Assembly: GCA_034927345.1 (NCBI GenBank)
Contig: JAYFQE010000008.1
Span: 1-64,000 of the forward strand
From: JAYFQE01 sp034927345
Lineage (GTDB): Bacteria; Bacillota; Clostridia; Saccharofermentanales; UBA5734
Direction: 5' to 3'
DNA length: 64,000 bases
The notes beneath the pieces are model-generated. The model had not been told where the DNA came from. It saw only the letters and a program-made list of their open reading frames with translations, and did no database searches. The translations under genes and the position numbers were made by a program. This document shows, piece by piece, positions 16,651 to 25,306 of this stretch. Within the stretch, counting starts at the first letter, position 1, and the number at the start of each line of letters is the position of its first letter.

Positions 16651-18069
16651 ATGATAGTGAAACCAAAAGCAGGTCTGCTGCCACTTTATGCAGGATTATA
16701 TGACAAACAAGATCCCTTGGAAAAAAATACTTATGAACCTTTTATCCAAGCGATTGCCAAAAAGTTCACGGCTTTGGGTATTGATGTGCTTGATCCGTTA
16801 ATTTGTGTTTATAAATGTGATATTGAAGCAGCAATACACCGTTTTGAGAATCAAAACGCTTGCGCAGTGGTAATACTTTTTCTGGCTTACCATCCTTCGA
16901 TGGTATCTGCAAAAACGTTAACGCAAACAGATTTACCAGTAATTATGCTGGATACTACAGAGTGTTATGATTTCGATTCACATACTGATCCAATGATGAT
17001 TTCACGATGCCATGGCATCCATGGCGTGCAAGATCTCTGTTGTGTCCTGAAGCGTATGGGCAAGGAATATAGAATAGAAACAGGACATTACCAGAATAGT
17101 CAGGTGATTGACCGGGTAGCAAATATCATCAAGTCTTGTTATATGGCCGACAACTTTCGTAAAAGCAGAGTCGGTATCATTGGTCAGCCTTTTCAAGATA
17201 TGGGCGACTTTACGATACCATTTAGTAAGCTCGAAAATATAACTGGTATACAGACCATCCCATTTGAAAAAGAAAAGATATTAACATGGAATTGTTTGGT
17301 TGGCGCCGGAGAAATAGATGAGAAGAAGCAGGAAATCATTAATTCCTATAAAATAAACGGCGATTTGGATAGCCAATTGATTGAGGCGGCTTCGGTTAGT
17401 ACACTGATTTTGGAAAAATGGATCATGGATGAAAAATTGGATGCCTTTACGTTCAATTTTCTTGATTTCAACCAGGATCTCGGACTGCCTACCATACCCT
17501 TTGTTGCCGCCTGCCAGCTCATGGCGAAGGGAATAGCTTATGCCGGTGAAGGGGATGTATTAACAGCAGCCTTAATTGCTGCAGTGATGAGCATTTATCC
17601 TGACTCATCCTTTATTGAAATGTTCTGTCCCGACTGGAAGAACGGAACAGTATTTTTAAGCCATATGGGTGAGGCAAATCGTGCTGTTCTGCGTCAGCCG
17701 ACCTTAATCAAGAAACAAATTCCCTTTGTTCCCGGTGTTAATGGCGGTATGATACCTGCCGTAGCCGGATTTTATCAAGGAGGCCAAGCGATACTCGTCA
17801 ATATCGCGCCTGAAGCAAATGATAAATTTCATCTAATTCTGGCGCCATGCGAGATAATCGAGCCAACTGATAGTGATAATTACGGATTGTTCATCAGAGG
17901 ATGGCTGCAGCCTGATATATCGCTGGAGCAATTTCTTAAAAAATACAGTCAATTAGGCGGAACCCATCATAGCTGCCTTTGTTACGGAGCAGAATTGGCT
18001 GTCCTGATTGAATTTGGTAAAATGATTGGCTGTAACGTATCGGTGATTGACCATCAAATTGGTGAATGA
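16651..18069 (+). CDS. L-arabinose/L-fucose isomerase family protein
   Basis: A 472-residue cytosolic aldose-ketose isomerase-like enzyme. The metal and catalytic residues of AraA have counterparts: Glu300 in YAGEGD, Glu323 in SFIEMF, His338 in LSHMGEAN and His439-His440 in GGTHHSC. The N-terminal half has the GLLPLYAGLYD and HGIHGVQDL segments of the fucose/arabinose isomerase fold. Sequence around these motifs differs from standard AraA, so the substrate may be another pentose or deoxyhexose. The ATG at 16651 with GAGGGTGTGAATCC upstream is chosen over an open frame from 16582, which would place the start inside the promoter. It overlaps the lacI upstream region. Confidence 0.85.
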   Translation: MIVKPKAGLLPLYAGLYDKQDPLEKNTYEPFIQAIAKKFTALGIDVLDPLICVYKCDIEAAIHRFENQNACAVVILFLAYHPSMVSAKTLTQTDLPVIMLDTTECYDFDSHTDPMMISRCHGIHGVQDLCCVLKRMGKEYRIETGHYQNSQVIDRVANIIKSCYMADNFRKSRVGIIGQPFQDMGDFTIPFSKLENITGIQTIPFEKEKILTWNCLVGAGEIDEKKQEIINSYKINGDLDSQLIEAASVSTLILEKWIMDEKLDAFTFNFLDFNQDLGLPTIPFVAACQLMAKGIAYAGEGDVLTAALIAAVMSIYPDSSFIEMFCPDWKNGTVFLSHMGEANRAVLRQPTLIKKQIPFVPGVNGGMIPAVAGFYQGGQAILVNIAPEANDKFHLILAPCEIIEPTDSDNYGLFIRGWLQPDISLEQFLKKYSQLGGTHHSCLCYGAELAVLIEFGKMIGCNVSVIDHQIGE

Positions 18070-18080
18070 GGGTTATTATT

Positions 18081-19142
18081 ATGTCAAAAGTAACGATTAA
18101 TGATATTGCCAGAGAATCTCATGTTTCTGTCGGGACGGTGTACCGGGCGGTAAATAATTCGGGGCGGATCAGCCAGGAAACGCGAAAAAGAGTTTTAGAA
18201 ACAGTAGAGCGGCTTGGGTATAAAGCCAATTCGATCGCCCGCGGTCTCGCATTGCGGAGCAAATTTAATATTTTGGTTATTATGCCCCGGACACCCGAGT
18301 TTTTCTGGAATGATGTTATGAAAGGGACAAGACGCGCAGCAGCCGAATTGTCCGAATTTGGTGTTCAAGTTATCGAATTTTTCCATAAAGACGGTATCAG
18401 TGACGGTAAATCCATTATGGAGGTAATAGCTGAACAAAATATAGACGCTATTGCCATGTCGATAGTGAGCTTTAATGACTGTGGTAATGTTCTTTTATAT
18501 GCTTCAGATAAGAAAATTCCGATTGCCATATACAATGATGATACCGTGAGCCGCGACCGCCTTTTCTTTTATGGTCCGGATAACTGTCTTGCCGGGCAAA
18601 TGGCAGCGGAGCTTATGTACAAGTTCAGCGGACGCAACGGTATTTGCTGTACGATTTCCAGAGCTGACTTCGGGGCTGAGAATGCAGCTGGTATTGATCG
18701 CGAAAAGAGTTTTCAAGATTATTTAGCTCAACAGTGCACGGATATGCAATTTATAAAAACATACCGATGTGCCTTAGGCGAAACGCCTTTGGTTATTAGG
18801 CAAATCTTGAAGGATTATCCGGAAATGACTGGTTTGTATTTCACAGATTTTGGCCAACTTATTAATAATTTTAAATTTTTCTCAGAATTCAAAAAAAAAT
18901 ATGTAATTATCGGCCACGAATATAGCGAAGAATACAGGGATGCATTACGTGACGGCACAATCACGGCGCTGTTGTCAGAAGAAAAAATATGTCAGGGCTA
19001 TTATCCGATTACCATTCTATATCAATATCTTATGACAGGCGAAAAACCTGCCAGAGATTCTTTTTATTCCAATATCAATATCATTATAAGCACAAATGCC
19101 GATTGTTTGAATTATAGCAACTATGGTTGTGGGTACGAATGA
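18081..19142 (+). CDS. LacI family transcriptional regulator
   Basis: A 353-residue repressor. The N-terminal HTH is textbook: MSKVTINDIARESHVSVGTVYRAVNNSG, then the hinge helix ANSIARGLA near residue 56. A periplasmic-binding-protein-like effector domain follows (ILVIMPRTPEFFWNDVMKGTRRAA, AIAMSIVS, IPIAIYNDDT). The ATG at 18081 begins the HTH and follows GAGGGTTATTATT; an ATG at 18066 overlapping the isomerase stop is possible. It most likely binds the paired TTGCG-N10-CGCAA sites at 16610 and 19160 and responds to the sugar handled by the neighbouring genes. Confidence 0.92.
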   Translation: MSKVTINDIARESHVSVGTVYRAVNNSGRISQETRKRVLETVERLGYKANSIARGLALRSKFNILVIMPRTPEFFWNDVMKGTRRAAAELSEFGVQVIEFFHKDGISDGKSIMEVIAEQNIDAIAMSIVSFNDCGNVLLYASDKKIPIAIYNDDTVSRDRLFFYGPDNCLAGQMAAELMYKFSGRNGICCTISRADFGAENAAGIDREKSFQDYLAQQCTDMQFIKTYRCALGETPLVIRQILKDYPEMTGLYFTDFGQLINNFKFFSEFKKKYVIIGHEYSEEYRDALRDGTITALLSEEKICQGYYPITILYQYLMTGEKPARDSFYSNINIIISTNADCLNYSNYGCGYE

Positions 19143-19159
19143 TTTTTTAAAAAACCATT

Positions 19160-19179
19160 TTGCGTTAACCCTATCGCAT
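19160..19179. promoter_or_regulatory. Candidate LacI-family operator, copy 2
   Basis: Read on the minus strand this is ATGCGATAGGGTTAACGCAA, identical to copy 1 at 16610-16629 except for the first base and one core base. It lies 140 bases before the oxidoreductase gene and just after lacI, so it could control the dehydrogenase and transporter genes. Confidence 0.6.
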
Positions 19180-19318
19180 GAATATTTTTAGCCTGCTGTG
19201 ATAGAATAATCGACTACAAATAGCGTTCTGCTATGCATATAATTCTTTTCCATAAATAAAAACCGGATGATCGACATGAATACTACTTCTAAAATGTATT
19301 TACCAGGGAGGTAAGCCT

Positions 19319-20554
19319 ATGAAAACAATTAAAATTGGTGTCGTTGGTCTTGGCCGGGGCATGACATTCGCTAATCCGGAGGAATTTCTGGGCGTTAAGC
19401 TGCAAGCGCTTTGTGACATCAAGGAAGAGAAATTGAAGCAAATGGCCGACAAAATCGGTGGTGGTATTCAAACATATACTAATTTTGATGATATGCTTGC
19501 TAGTGACATCGACGCGGTTGTATTGGCTAATTATTTTGATGAACATGCCCCCTTCGCCATTAAAGCGCTCCAAGCCGGAAAGCATGTCATGAGCGAATGT
19601 TCTTGTAATTCGACAATTGCAGAAGGTGTTGCTTTGTGCCGAGCCGTTGAAAAAAGCGGAAAAATATATATGCTTGCAGAAAATTATCCTTATTCAAGGA
19701 CAATGATGGAATTGCGCAGGATTTATCAAGCCGGCGAACTGGGTCAGGCGATGTATGGAGATGGCGAATACAATCATCCAATGTCCGCAGATGTGAACAA
19801 TGAAATTTCACCTGGTGAATTTCATTGGCGCAATACCTTGCCGGCTACTTATTACTGCACGCATGCACTGGCTCCGCTAATGGTTGCTACCGATACTATG
19901 CCTGTGAGTATCAGCGGATTTGCCATAGCCAATGATGAAGTATACCGAGGTACGGCAAAACGAAGCGATCCTGGGGCGGCTATTATCTGCCGTATGGATA
20001 ATGGCGCAATATTTAAGCTCCTTGGTACCGGACTGCCTGGCCATAGCGGGTATTATCGCCTGCATGGCAGTCATGGCGCTGCAGAGATTGAACGCAGAAC
20101 TGGACAATTGCTCGTTTGGCATGATGAATGGGATATTCCGCATGATTCCATGAGTTCACGTACATACATGCCTGAATGGTCTGAATATCGCGAGCTTGCT
20201 AATAAAGCAGGCCACGGTGGCGGCGATTTTTGGACGACCTTATTGTTCACTAAAGCAATTCGTGAAAATGTGCAACCTTATCTCGATGTTTATCGGGGTG
20301 TTGCTATGTCATCCGTAGGAATACAGGCATGGAAGAGTGCTTTACAGAATGGCGTACCGTTGGCCATGCCGGATTTTAAGAATGAAGCATCTCGTGTTTT
20401 GTATGAAAAAGATATATGGAATCCGATTCTAAAAGCAGGTGTAGATATAACCACCTTGCCGCCGGCAAGTATTGTCGGTTATGAACCGACGGCAGATGAT
20501 TTAGCAGCAGCCAGAGCCATCTGGGAAAAGACAAACTACAGCGGACTGAAATAA
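19319..20554 (+). CDS. Gfo/Idh/MocA family oxidoreductase
   Basis: A 411-residue NAD(P)-dependent sugar dehydrogenase-like protein. The Rossmann start IKIGVVGLGRGM holds the dinucleotide loop; ALCDIKEEKL ends the second strand with the acidic residue. AGKHVMSECSCN carries the conserved motif around the active-site loop, in which the family's EKP is replaced by SEC, so the usual Lys is absent. A C-terminal alpha/beta domain with YRLHGSHGAAEIER and GHGGGDFWTTLLF follows. The start has GGGAGGTAAGCCT upstream. Its place between lacI and the transporter suggests oxidation of the imported sugar. Confidence 0.88.
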   Translation: MKTIKIGVVGLGRGMTFANPEEFLGVKLQALCDIKEEKLKQMADKIGGGIQTYTNFDDMLASDIDAVVLANYFDEHAPFAIKALQAGKHVMSECSCNSTIAEGVALCRAVEKSGKIYMLAENYPYSRTMMELRRIYQAGELGQAMYGDGEYNHPMSADVNNEISPGEFHWRNTLPATYYCTHALAPLMVATDTMPVSISGFAIANDEVYRGTAKRSDPGAAIICRMDNGAIFKLLGTGLPGHSGYYRLHGSHGAAEIERRTGQLLVWHDEWDIPHDSMSSRTYMPEWSEYRELANKAGHGGGDFWTTLLFTKAIRENVQPYLDVYRGVAMSSVGIQAWKSALQNGVPLAMPDFKNEASRVLYEKDIWNPILKAGVDITTLPPASIVGYEPTADDLAAARAIWEKTNYSGLK

Positions 20555-20754
20555 TCGAGTGCCGACTCATCCATTAGGTCTTTTACCGGATATAAGATGA
20601 ATATGCTTAAGGAGGTGATTTTATAGATGAAATAATATGTTTCCTGTATTCTTAATTTATGGCCTTTGGCCGTATAAGACAAAAAAGATTTATGAAAACT
20701 CTATGAACCAAAATGACAAAACTTAGTGTTCGTCAAATATTTAGGAGGGAAATC

Positions 20755-22554
20755 ATGAATAGAAACTGGAAACATGCTTTTTCGCTTATTCTGTCGATAA
20801 CGCTGATCTTTTTAATGATGACCGGCTGCGCTGCTAATACATCCACCAACAGCGACACAACAACGACAAGTGCAGCTGGCACGGGTACTTCATCAACAAC
20901 AACCAGTAATGCGAATATGACACCCTGGGGACTAGATAAGAGCGAAACTTATTTAATTAAAGTCCTTACCAGTGGAGCAGGAAGTAAATATTGGACTAAA
21001 TTTTCAGAAACCGAAGTAGGCAAAGTTGTTCTGGATAAATTCAACATTGATTTCGAGTATATTCCTTATACGGAGTCTGATGTTGAGAAACAGAATTTAC
21101 TTCTCGCCTCAGGTGAGTATAACGATATATGTCAAATGCAAGGATCAACGGTTCGAAGTTCCTATATGGATGCCGATGCCCTGGCATCAATAACGCCTTA
21201 TTTAAACAAAATGACTAATTTTTCAAAACTCTTTGAGACTCAGATTCCTTATTATCAGGCTTCTGCAACTAATAAAGAAGTTTATTATTGGACCGGTGAT
21301 GGAGTGCCCAACAATATTGTTCAGGCTGCAGGCAATGGCGCCATGGTCCGCGCCGACGCGCTCAAGCTTTATGGCGATAAATTCGGTTATGATAATCCGC
21401 CCACAACTGACGATGACTTCCTGGAATTGATGAAACTGGCAAAAGAAGCCGATTTGAAAGATATCAACGGTAAATCATGCGTAGGTCTAACAATGCCCGG
21501 TGGAGAAAGTTGGGGGCTGAAGGGCATTGTCCAGGGTCTTGCCGAGAATTCACATTACGGGAAGACGTCCAGCAGATATATGGTCTATGATGTCTTGTCC
21601 GACAAGTATGTGCCTTTCGATCAAACCGATTACTATAAACATACATGTTGGTTCTTTAACCAATTGTCGCAAATCGGATATCTGGATGAGGAACTGTTTA
21701 CAATGACAGGTGACCAGCTCAATGATGTCTGTAAAGTGGCCTCGCCAATTATGGTTTGGTACTGCGGTTGGTATACAGGTGTCAATCCGTTTATAGTAGA
21801 AGCCGGACATCCGGAAATGCAATATGTTTCCATGGCCATGATGTCTGGTGTTTACAAAGGAAAAGACATTTATACGGTAAAAACGCCAACCAGTGATTTT
21901 GAAAACTGGGGGATTTCCAGTAAAGCAAAATATCCCGAGCGAATTGCAGAATTACTTGATTATTTATGCTCGGAAGACGGATTAAATTTGTCTTATAACG
22001 GCGTAGAAGGCGTACAATGGGAGAAAGATGCAGACGGCAATCGTGTTGTTATAGGCGATGCTTATAAAAAGAGGACTTCCGGATATCCAGAGTATTCTGA
22101 AGAATACAAAGATATGACTGGGATAGGCTATCTCGCCAGCTTTATCGGGCCAAGCTGCAATGTTTATATGCAGGATGGTGAAGTCTTGCCGATCACCGGA
22201 ACAAAGAAATTCATAGAAGATTGGACAGACAAAAAAACAGTGCAATATGAGTTCATGAACAAGTATGGTATGCTGCAGAGTACAGATTATCTGACATCTA
22301 TATCGAAACTGTTTACACAGACGATGCCGCCAACAGTTGAATTTGAAACAGGCTCTACATATGCAGCATTGGCAGATACTCTGGTTGATGTTCGTGTACA
22401 GCATCTCTATGACATTTTTACAGCAAAAGATGATGCCGCTTTTGAAGCAGCCTGGCAGGCAATGCAAGATGATTATGCAAAATATGATGTTGCCGGATAT
22501 GTTGCGGAATATAATAAAATCGGTAAGGAAATCGAAGCTGCTGCGAAAGGTTGA
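20755..22554 (+). CDS. Extracellular solute-binding lipoprotein of an ABC sugar transporter
   Basis: A 599-residue lipoprotein. The N-terminus (MNRNWKHAFSLILSITLIFLM) is a signal peptide ending in the lipobox MMTGC, so Cys would be lipid-modified and the protein anchored outside the membrane. A Ser/Thr-rich linker follows, then a large LplA-type family 1 binding domain (SETYLIKVLTSGAGSKYW, NDICQMQG, NWGISSKAKYPE). The ATG at 20755 follows TTTAGGAGGGAAATC; an earlier in-frame ATG at 20713 would delay the signal peptide. It supplies two downstream permeases and is separated from them by a strong hairpin. Confidence 0.92.
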   Translation: MNRNWKHAFSLILSITLIFLMMTGCAANTSTNSDTTTTSAAGTGTSSTTTSNANMTPWGLDKSETYLIKVLTSGAGSKYWTKFSETEVGKVVLDKFNIDFEYIPYTESDVEKQNLLLASGEYNDICQMQGSTVRSSYMDADALASITPYLNKMTNFSKLFETQIPYYQASATNKEVYYWTGDGVPNNIVQAAGNGAMVRADALKLYGDKFGYDNPPTTDDDFLELMKLAKEADLKDINGKSCVGLTMPGGESWGLKGIVQGLAENSHYGKTSSRYMVYDVLSDKYVPFDQTDYYKHTCWFFNQLSQIGYLDEELFTMTGDQLNDVCKVASPIMVWYCGWYTGVNPFIVEAGHPEMQYVSMAMMSGVYKGKDIYTVKTPTSDFENWGISSKAKYPERIAELLDYLCSEDGLNLSYNGVEGVQWEKDADGNRVVIGDAYKKRTSGYPEYSEEYKDMTGIGYLASFIGPSCNVYMQDGEVLPITGTKKFIEDWTDKKTVQYEFMNKYGMLQSTDYLTSISKLFTQTMPPTVEFETGSTYAALADTLVDVRVQHLYDIFTAKDDAAFEAAWQAMQDDYAKYDVAGYVAEYNKIGKEIEAAAKG

Positions 22555-22651
22555 TTGACATTTGTTTGTATTTCCAGTCAAGCAAAACTTTCTTCACTGG
22601 TTACTGGATACATGACTCCAGAACTAAAGATTTGCATGTCTGAGAGATAGA

Positions 22652-22675
22652 GGGGCGCATTGCAAAATGCGCCCC
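22652..22675 (+). repeat. Strong hairpin between binding-protein and permease genes
   Basis: GGGGCGCATT (22652-22661) and AATGCGCCCC (22666-22675) are exact complements around a GCAA tetraloop. No T-run follows. Such hairpins behind binding-protein genes often protect the upstream mRNA or reduce read-through into the permeases, which matches the higher need for binding protein. Confidence 0.75.
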
Positions 22676-22714
22676 AAAGCATATAAGCAAATTTGGATAT
22701 GGAGGATAGATTTG

Positions 22715-23677
22715 ATGACCAGAAACAGATCGGATGAGTCTGCCGGCTCTTTGTTGATGGACCATAAAAGACCTTTACTGCAGAGAATCAAAATGCAGTG
22801 GGTGATTTTACTCATGCTTCTTCCCTCAGTTATACTGGTTTTTGTTTTCAACACCATTCCTCTTGCAGGTCTTTGGATGGCATTCACAAAGTACAAAATC
22901 GGTAAAGGGCTATTCACAGCTCAATTTGTGGGGCTTAGTAATTTTGCCCGCTTGTTTAGCGGTGGCGATATTACTCATCTTTTAAGTAATACGCTGATTG
23001 TTAATATTGCGAATCTAGCTATTAGTACCATCCTATCGATCGGATTTGCTGTTTTACTCCGCGAACTGCCAGGCAAGCTTTTTGCCAAAATCATGCAAAC
23101 CGTATCTTTCTTTCCATTTTTTATTTCTTGGGTCATTGTTTATTCGGTTGTCCAGGCAATGATGGGTGTCAATTCTGGCGCTATTAATAATATCTTACAA
23201 CAAGCCGGCTTCATTGACAAAGGCATCAATGTTTTGGGAAATGAAGATTACGCTTACGGCTTAACTATATTTTTAACGCAATGGAAGTCGCTGGGATATA
23301 ATGCCATTCTTTATGTAGCGGCAATGGCTAGCATACCAATTGAATTATATGAAGCTGCTGCAATTGACGGCGCCGGTCGGTACCGCCGGATCTGGTATAT
23401 TACACTGCCGGGTATTCTGCCGACCTTCAGTATCTTGTTGATTATGGCTGTTGGCAATATTCTCAACTCCGGTATTGATTTCTTTTTCGTCTTCACCAAT
23501 TCGTCCAACTGGAGAAAAATGGAGATGTTCGACTACTATGTTTATTCCCGAGGCCTTCAAAAGGGCGATTTTTCTTATGCTACAGCCGTTGGTATTATGA
23601 AAAGTATTATCAGTATCATTCTGTTAGCAGGCGCAAATTGGACGACGAAAAAAGTGAACGGACACAATATCTTTTAG
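22715..23677 (+). CDS. ABC sugar transporter permease, LplB/MalF type
   Basis: A 320-residue inner-membrane permease with six hydrophobic segments, starting WVILLMLLPSVILVFVFNTIPL. The EAA loop that contacts the ATPase is clear: YEAAAIDGAGRYRRIWYITLPGI near residue 212. The ATG at 22715 is used since GGAGGATAG lies just upstream; an ATG at 22667 falls inside the hairpin. It is followed directly by the second permease. No ATP-binding subunit gene lies in the locus, so a shared MsmX/MsmK-type ATPase coded elsewhere is expected. Confidence 0.92.
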   Translation: MTRNRSDESAGSLLMDHKRPLLQRIKMQWVILLMLLPSVILVFVFNTIPLAGLWMAFTKYKIGKGLFTAQFVGLSNFARLFSGGDITHLLSNTLIVNIANLAISTILSIGFAVLLRELPGKLFAKIMQTVSFFPFFISWVIVYSVVQAMMGVNSGAINNILQQAGFIDKGINVLGNEDYAYGLTIFLTQWKSLGYNAILYVAAMASIPIELYEAAAIDGAGRYRRIWYITLPGILPTFSILLIMAVGNILNSGIDFFFVFTNSSNWRKMEMFDYYVYSRGLQKGDFSYATAVGIMKSIISIILLAGANWTTKKVNGHNIF

Positions 23678-23688
23678 GAGGCAGGGAA

Positions 23689-24579
23689 ATGGTTGAAAGA
23701 AAAACAATTGGATCATTGGTTTTTGATATAGTTTTATCATTTATCATGTTGCTGTTCTTCATTTTGTTTGTTTATCCCTTTCTATACATTGTTTTATATT
23801 CCATCAGTGATATATCCAAATTAAAATTTCCTCTGTTAATTTATCCTGCGGGCATGAATTTCGATTCGTATATAACGATTCTGAAAACAGGCGGAACTTT
23901 ACAGGCGGCTATTGTCTCAATTGCACGAAGTGTCATCGGACCATTCGGCATGCTTCTTGTTTCCGGTATGGGTGCATTTGCAATCAGTCGTCAGGATTTG
24001 GTATTTGGCAAGGGGGTCCGCATGTTTTTCTTATTTTCAATGTATGTTAGCGCAGGCCTGATTCCGGGATATATCCTGATTAAAAGTCTGGGACTGACTA
24101 ATAATTTCTGGGTTTACATTATTCCCGGCTTGGCTAATGTTTTTAATATGATTTTAATGAAAGCGTACATCAGCAGCATTCCACATGAACTGGAGGAATC
24201 GGTAAAAATTGACGGCGGTAGCGATTTAGACGCTTATTTCCGTGTTATCCTGCCGCTCTGTACACCTGTTAATGCTGCGGTTGTCCTGTTTGCCGTTATT
24301 GGTCAATGGAACTCATATTTTGATGTATCTCTTTATAACGGCAGCAACCAAAGCCTATACACGCTGTCATATACGCTTTATCTGAATTTAAGCTCTGCAA
24401 AAAATGTAACCCTTGAAGAACTTAAACTCGCAGCACAATTGGGGCGGACGGTCCGAGTCAATTCGCAATCTCTATCCATGGCTATGACGGTTATTGCCAT
24501 GGTTCCAGTCATGTGCATTTATCCGATTCTCCAGAAATACTTTGCTTCTGGTCTTTTAATCGGATCAGTGAAGATGTGA
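23689..24579 (+). CDS. ABC sugar transporter permease, LplC/MalG type
   Basis: A 296-residue inner-membrane permease with six hydrophobic segments. The conserved EAA-type loop reads LEESVKIDGGSDLDAYFRVILPLCTP, with the P-ending typical of CUT1 permeases. The start MVERKTIGS follows TAGGAGGCAGGGAA and lies 11 bases after the LplB-type gene. It ends the plus-strand sugar operon; the next gene is convergent. Confidence 0.92.
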   Translation: MVERKTIGSLVFDIVLSFIMLLFFILFVYPFLYIVLYSISDISKLKFPLLIYPAGMNFDSYITILKTGGTLQAAIVSIARSVIGPFGMLLVSGMGAFAISRQDLVFGKGVRMFFLFSMYVSAGLIPGYILIKSLGLTNNFWVYIIPGLANVFNMILMKAYISSIPHELEESVKIDGGSDLDAYFRVILPLCTPVNAAVVLFAVIGQWNSYFDVSLYNGSNQSLYTLSYTLYLNLSSAKNVTLEELKLAAQLGRTVRVNSQSLSMAMTVIAMVPVMCIYPILQKYFASGLLIGSVKM

Positions 24580-24637
24580 ACCGGATCATTAAATGGACAT
24601 TGAGGTAAATAATAACAGATACAATTATTTAATAAAA

Positions 24638-25306
24638 CTATATCTTTTTGCAGAGGACCCCAAACGCCGGTGAATCAGATTGAAACGGTTCGCCAGTGAG
24701 ATCCGATAGTATGCGTTCCACACGGAATCCGTTCTCCTCGAGTTCCTGAGTAATGGCTTCCGGCGTGAAAAAAGTCTGCCAGACGCGGTAGATGCTCAAT
24801 TTCGAATCAAGGACGGCGTAAAAGTCGCATGTTACCGGGATATCCTCATAAAAGAAGGTTTTTTCCAGCACAACATGCCGATGCGGCCGCCAGAAACCGG
24901 AATCGGCTATATACCAGTTTGGCTTGGAGGCTATCTTCCGTTTTTCTAATGCCGCCAGACTGCATAGATCGAAAGCAAAATGTCCGCCCGGCATCAGAGC
25001 ATCGTGGATATTTTTAAGCAAGATTATCCTGTTTTCAGGATTCAATACGCCATAATCTTCATATATCAGAAGGGCTGCGTTAAACTGTTCTCGGCCAAAG
25101 GGGTTGAGGTAGCTCTCTCTGATATATTGTATATTCTGTTCTGGCTGATGCTCTTTCGCATAACGGATCGAGTTTTCTGAAAGATCGATTCCGGTGACTT
25201 TCAGTCCCTGTCGGGCCAGTTCTGAGCTATATAGCCCCGGACCGCAGCCTAAATCAACGACAGTGTCCTCGGGCTTCAAATGGAGTGCCTGTGGCAAAAA
25301 TCGCAT
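24638..25306 (-). CDS. Class I SAM-dependent methyltransferase domain, separated from its N-terminus by a frameshift
   Basis: The 222-residue frame holds the SAM-binding core: VVDLGCGPGLYSSELARQG (motif I), VTGIDLSENSIRYAKEH, NAALLIYEDYGVL and LMPGGHFAFDLCS. The usual 60-70 residue N-terminal helix bundle is missing here but is present in the overlapping upstream frame, at the end of the acetyltransferase (YELGEELWNDPHISKMML). One extra T in the run at 25296-25300 would join CDF to LPQALHLKPED and make one protein. As read, the domain lacks its cap and may be non-functional, or may start at the ATG at 25306. Substrate unknown. Confidence 0.75.
   Translation of the reverse strand: MRFLPQALHLKPEDTVVDLGCGPGLYSSELARQGLKVTGIDLSENSIRYAKEHQPEQNIQYIRESYLNPFGREQFNAALLIYEDYGVLNPENRIILLKNIHDALMPGGHFAFDLCSLAALEKRKIASKPNWYIADSGFWRPHRHVVLEKTFFYEDIPVTCDFYAVLDSKLSIYRVWQTFFTPEAITQELEENGFRVERILSDLTGEPFQSDSPAFGVLCKKI

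Noticed and set aside
20605..20640. Strong ribosome-binding site (AAGGAGGTG) followed by ATG AAA TAA before the solute-binding protein gene
   Set aside because: Only a two-codon frame follows; no extended coding potential. It may be chance or a relic of a lost gene, but cannot be supported as a gene.
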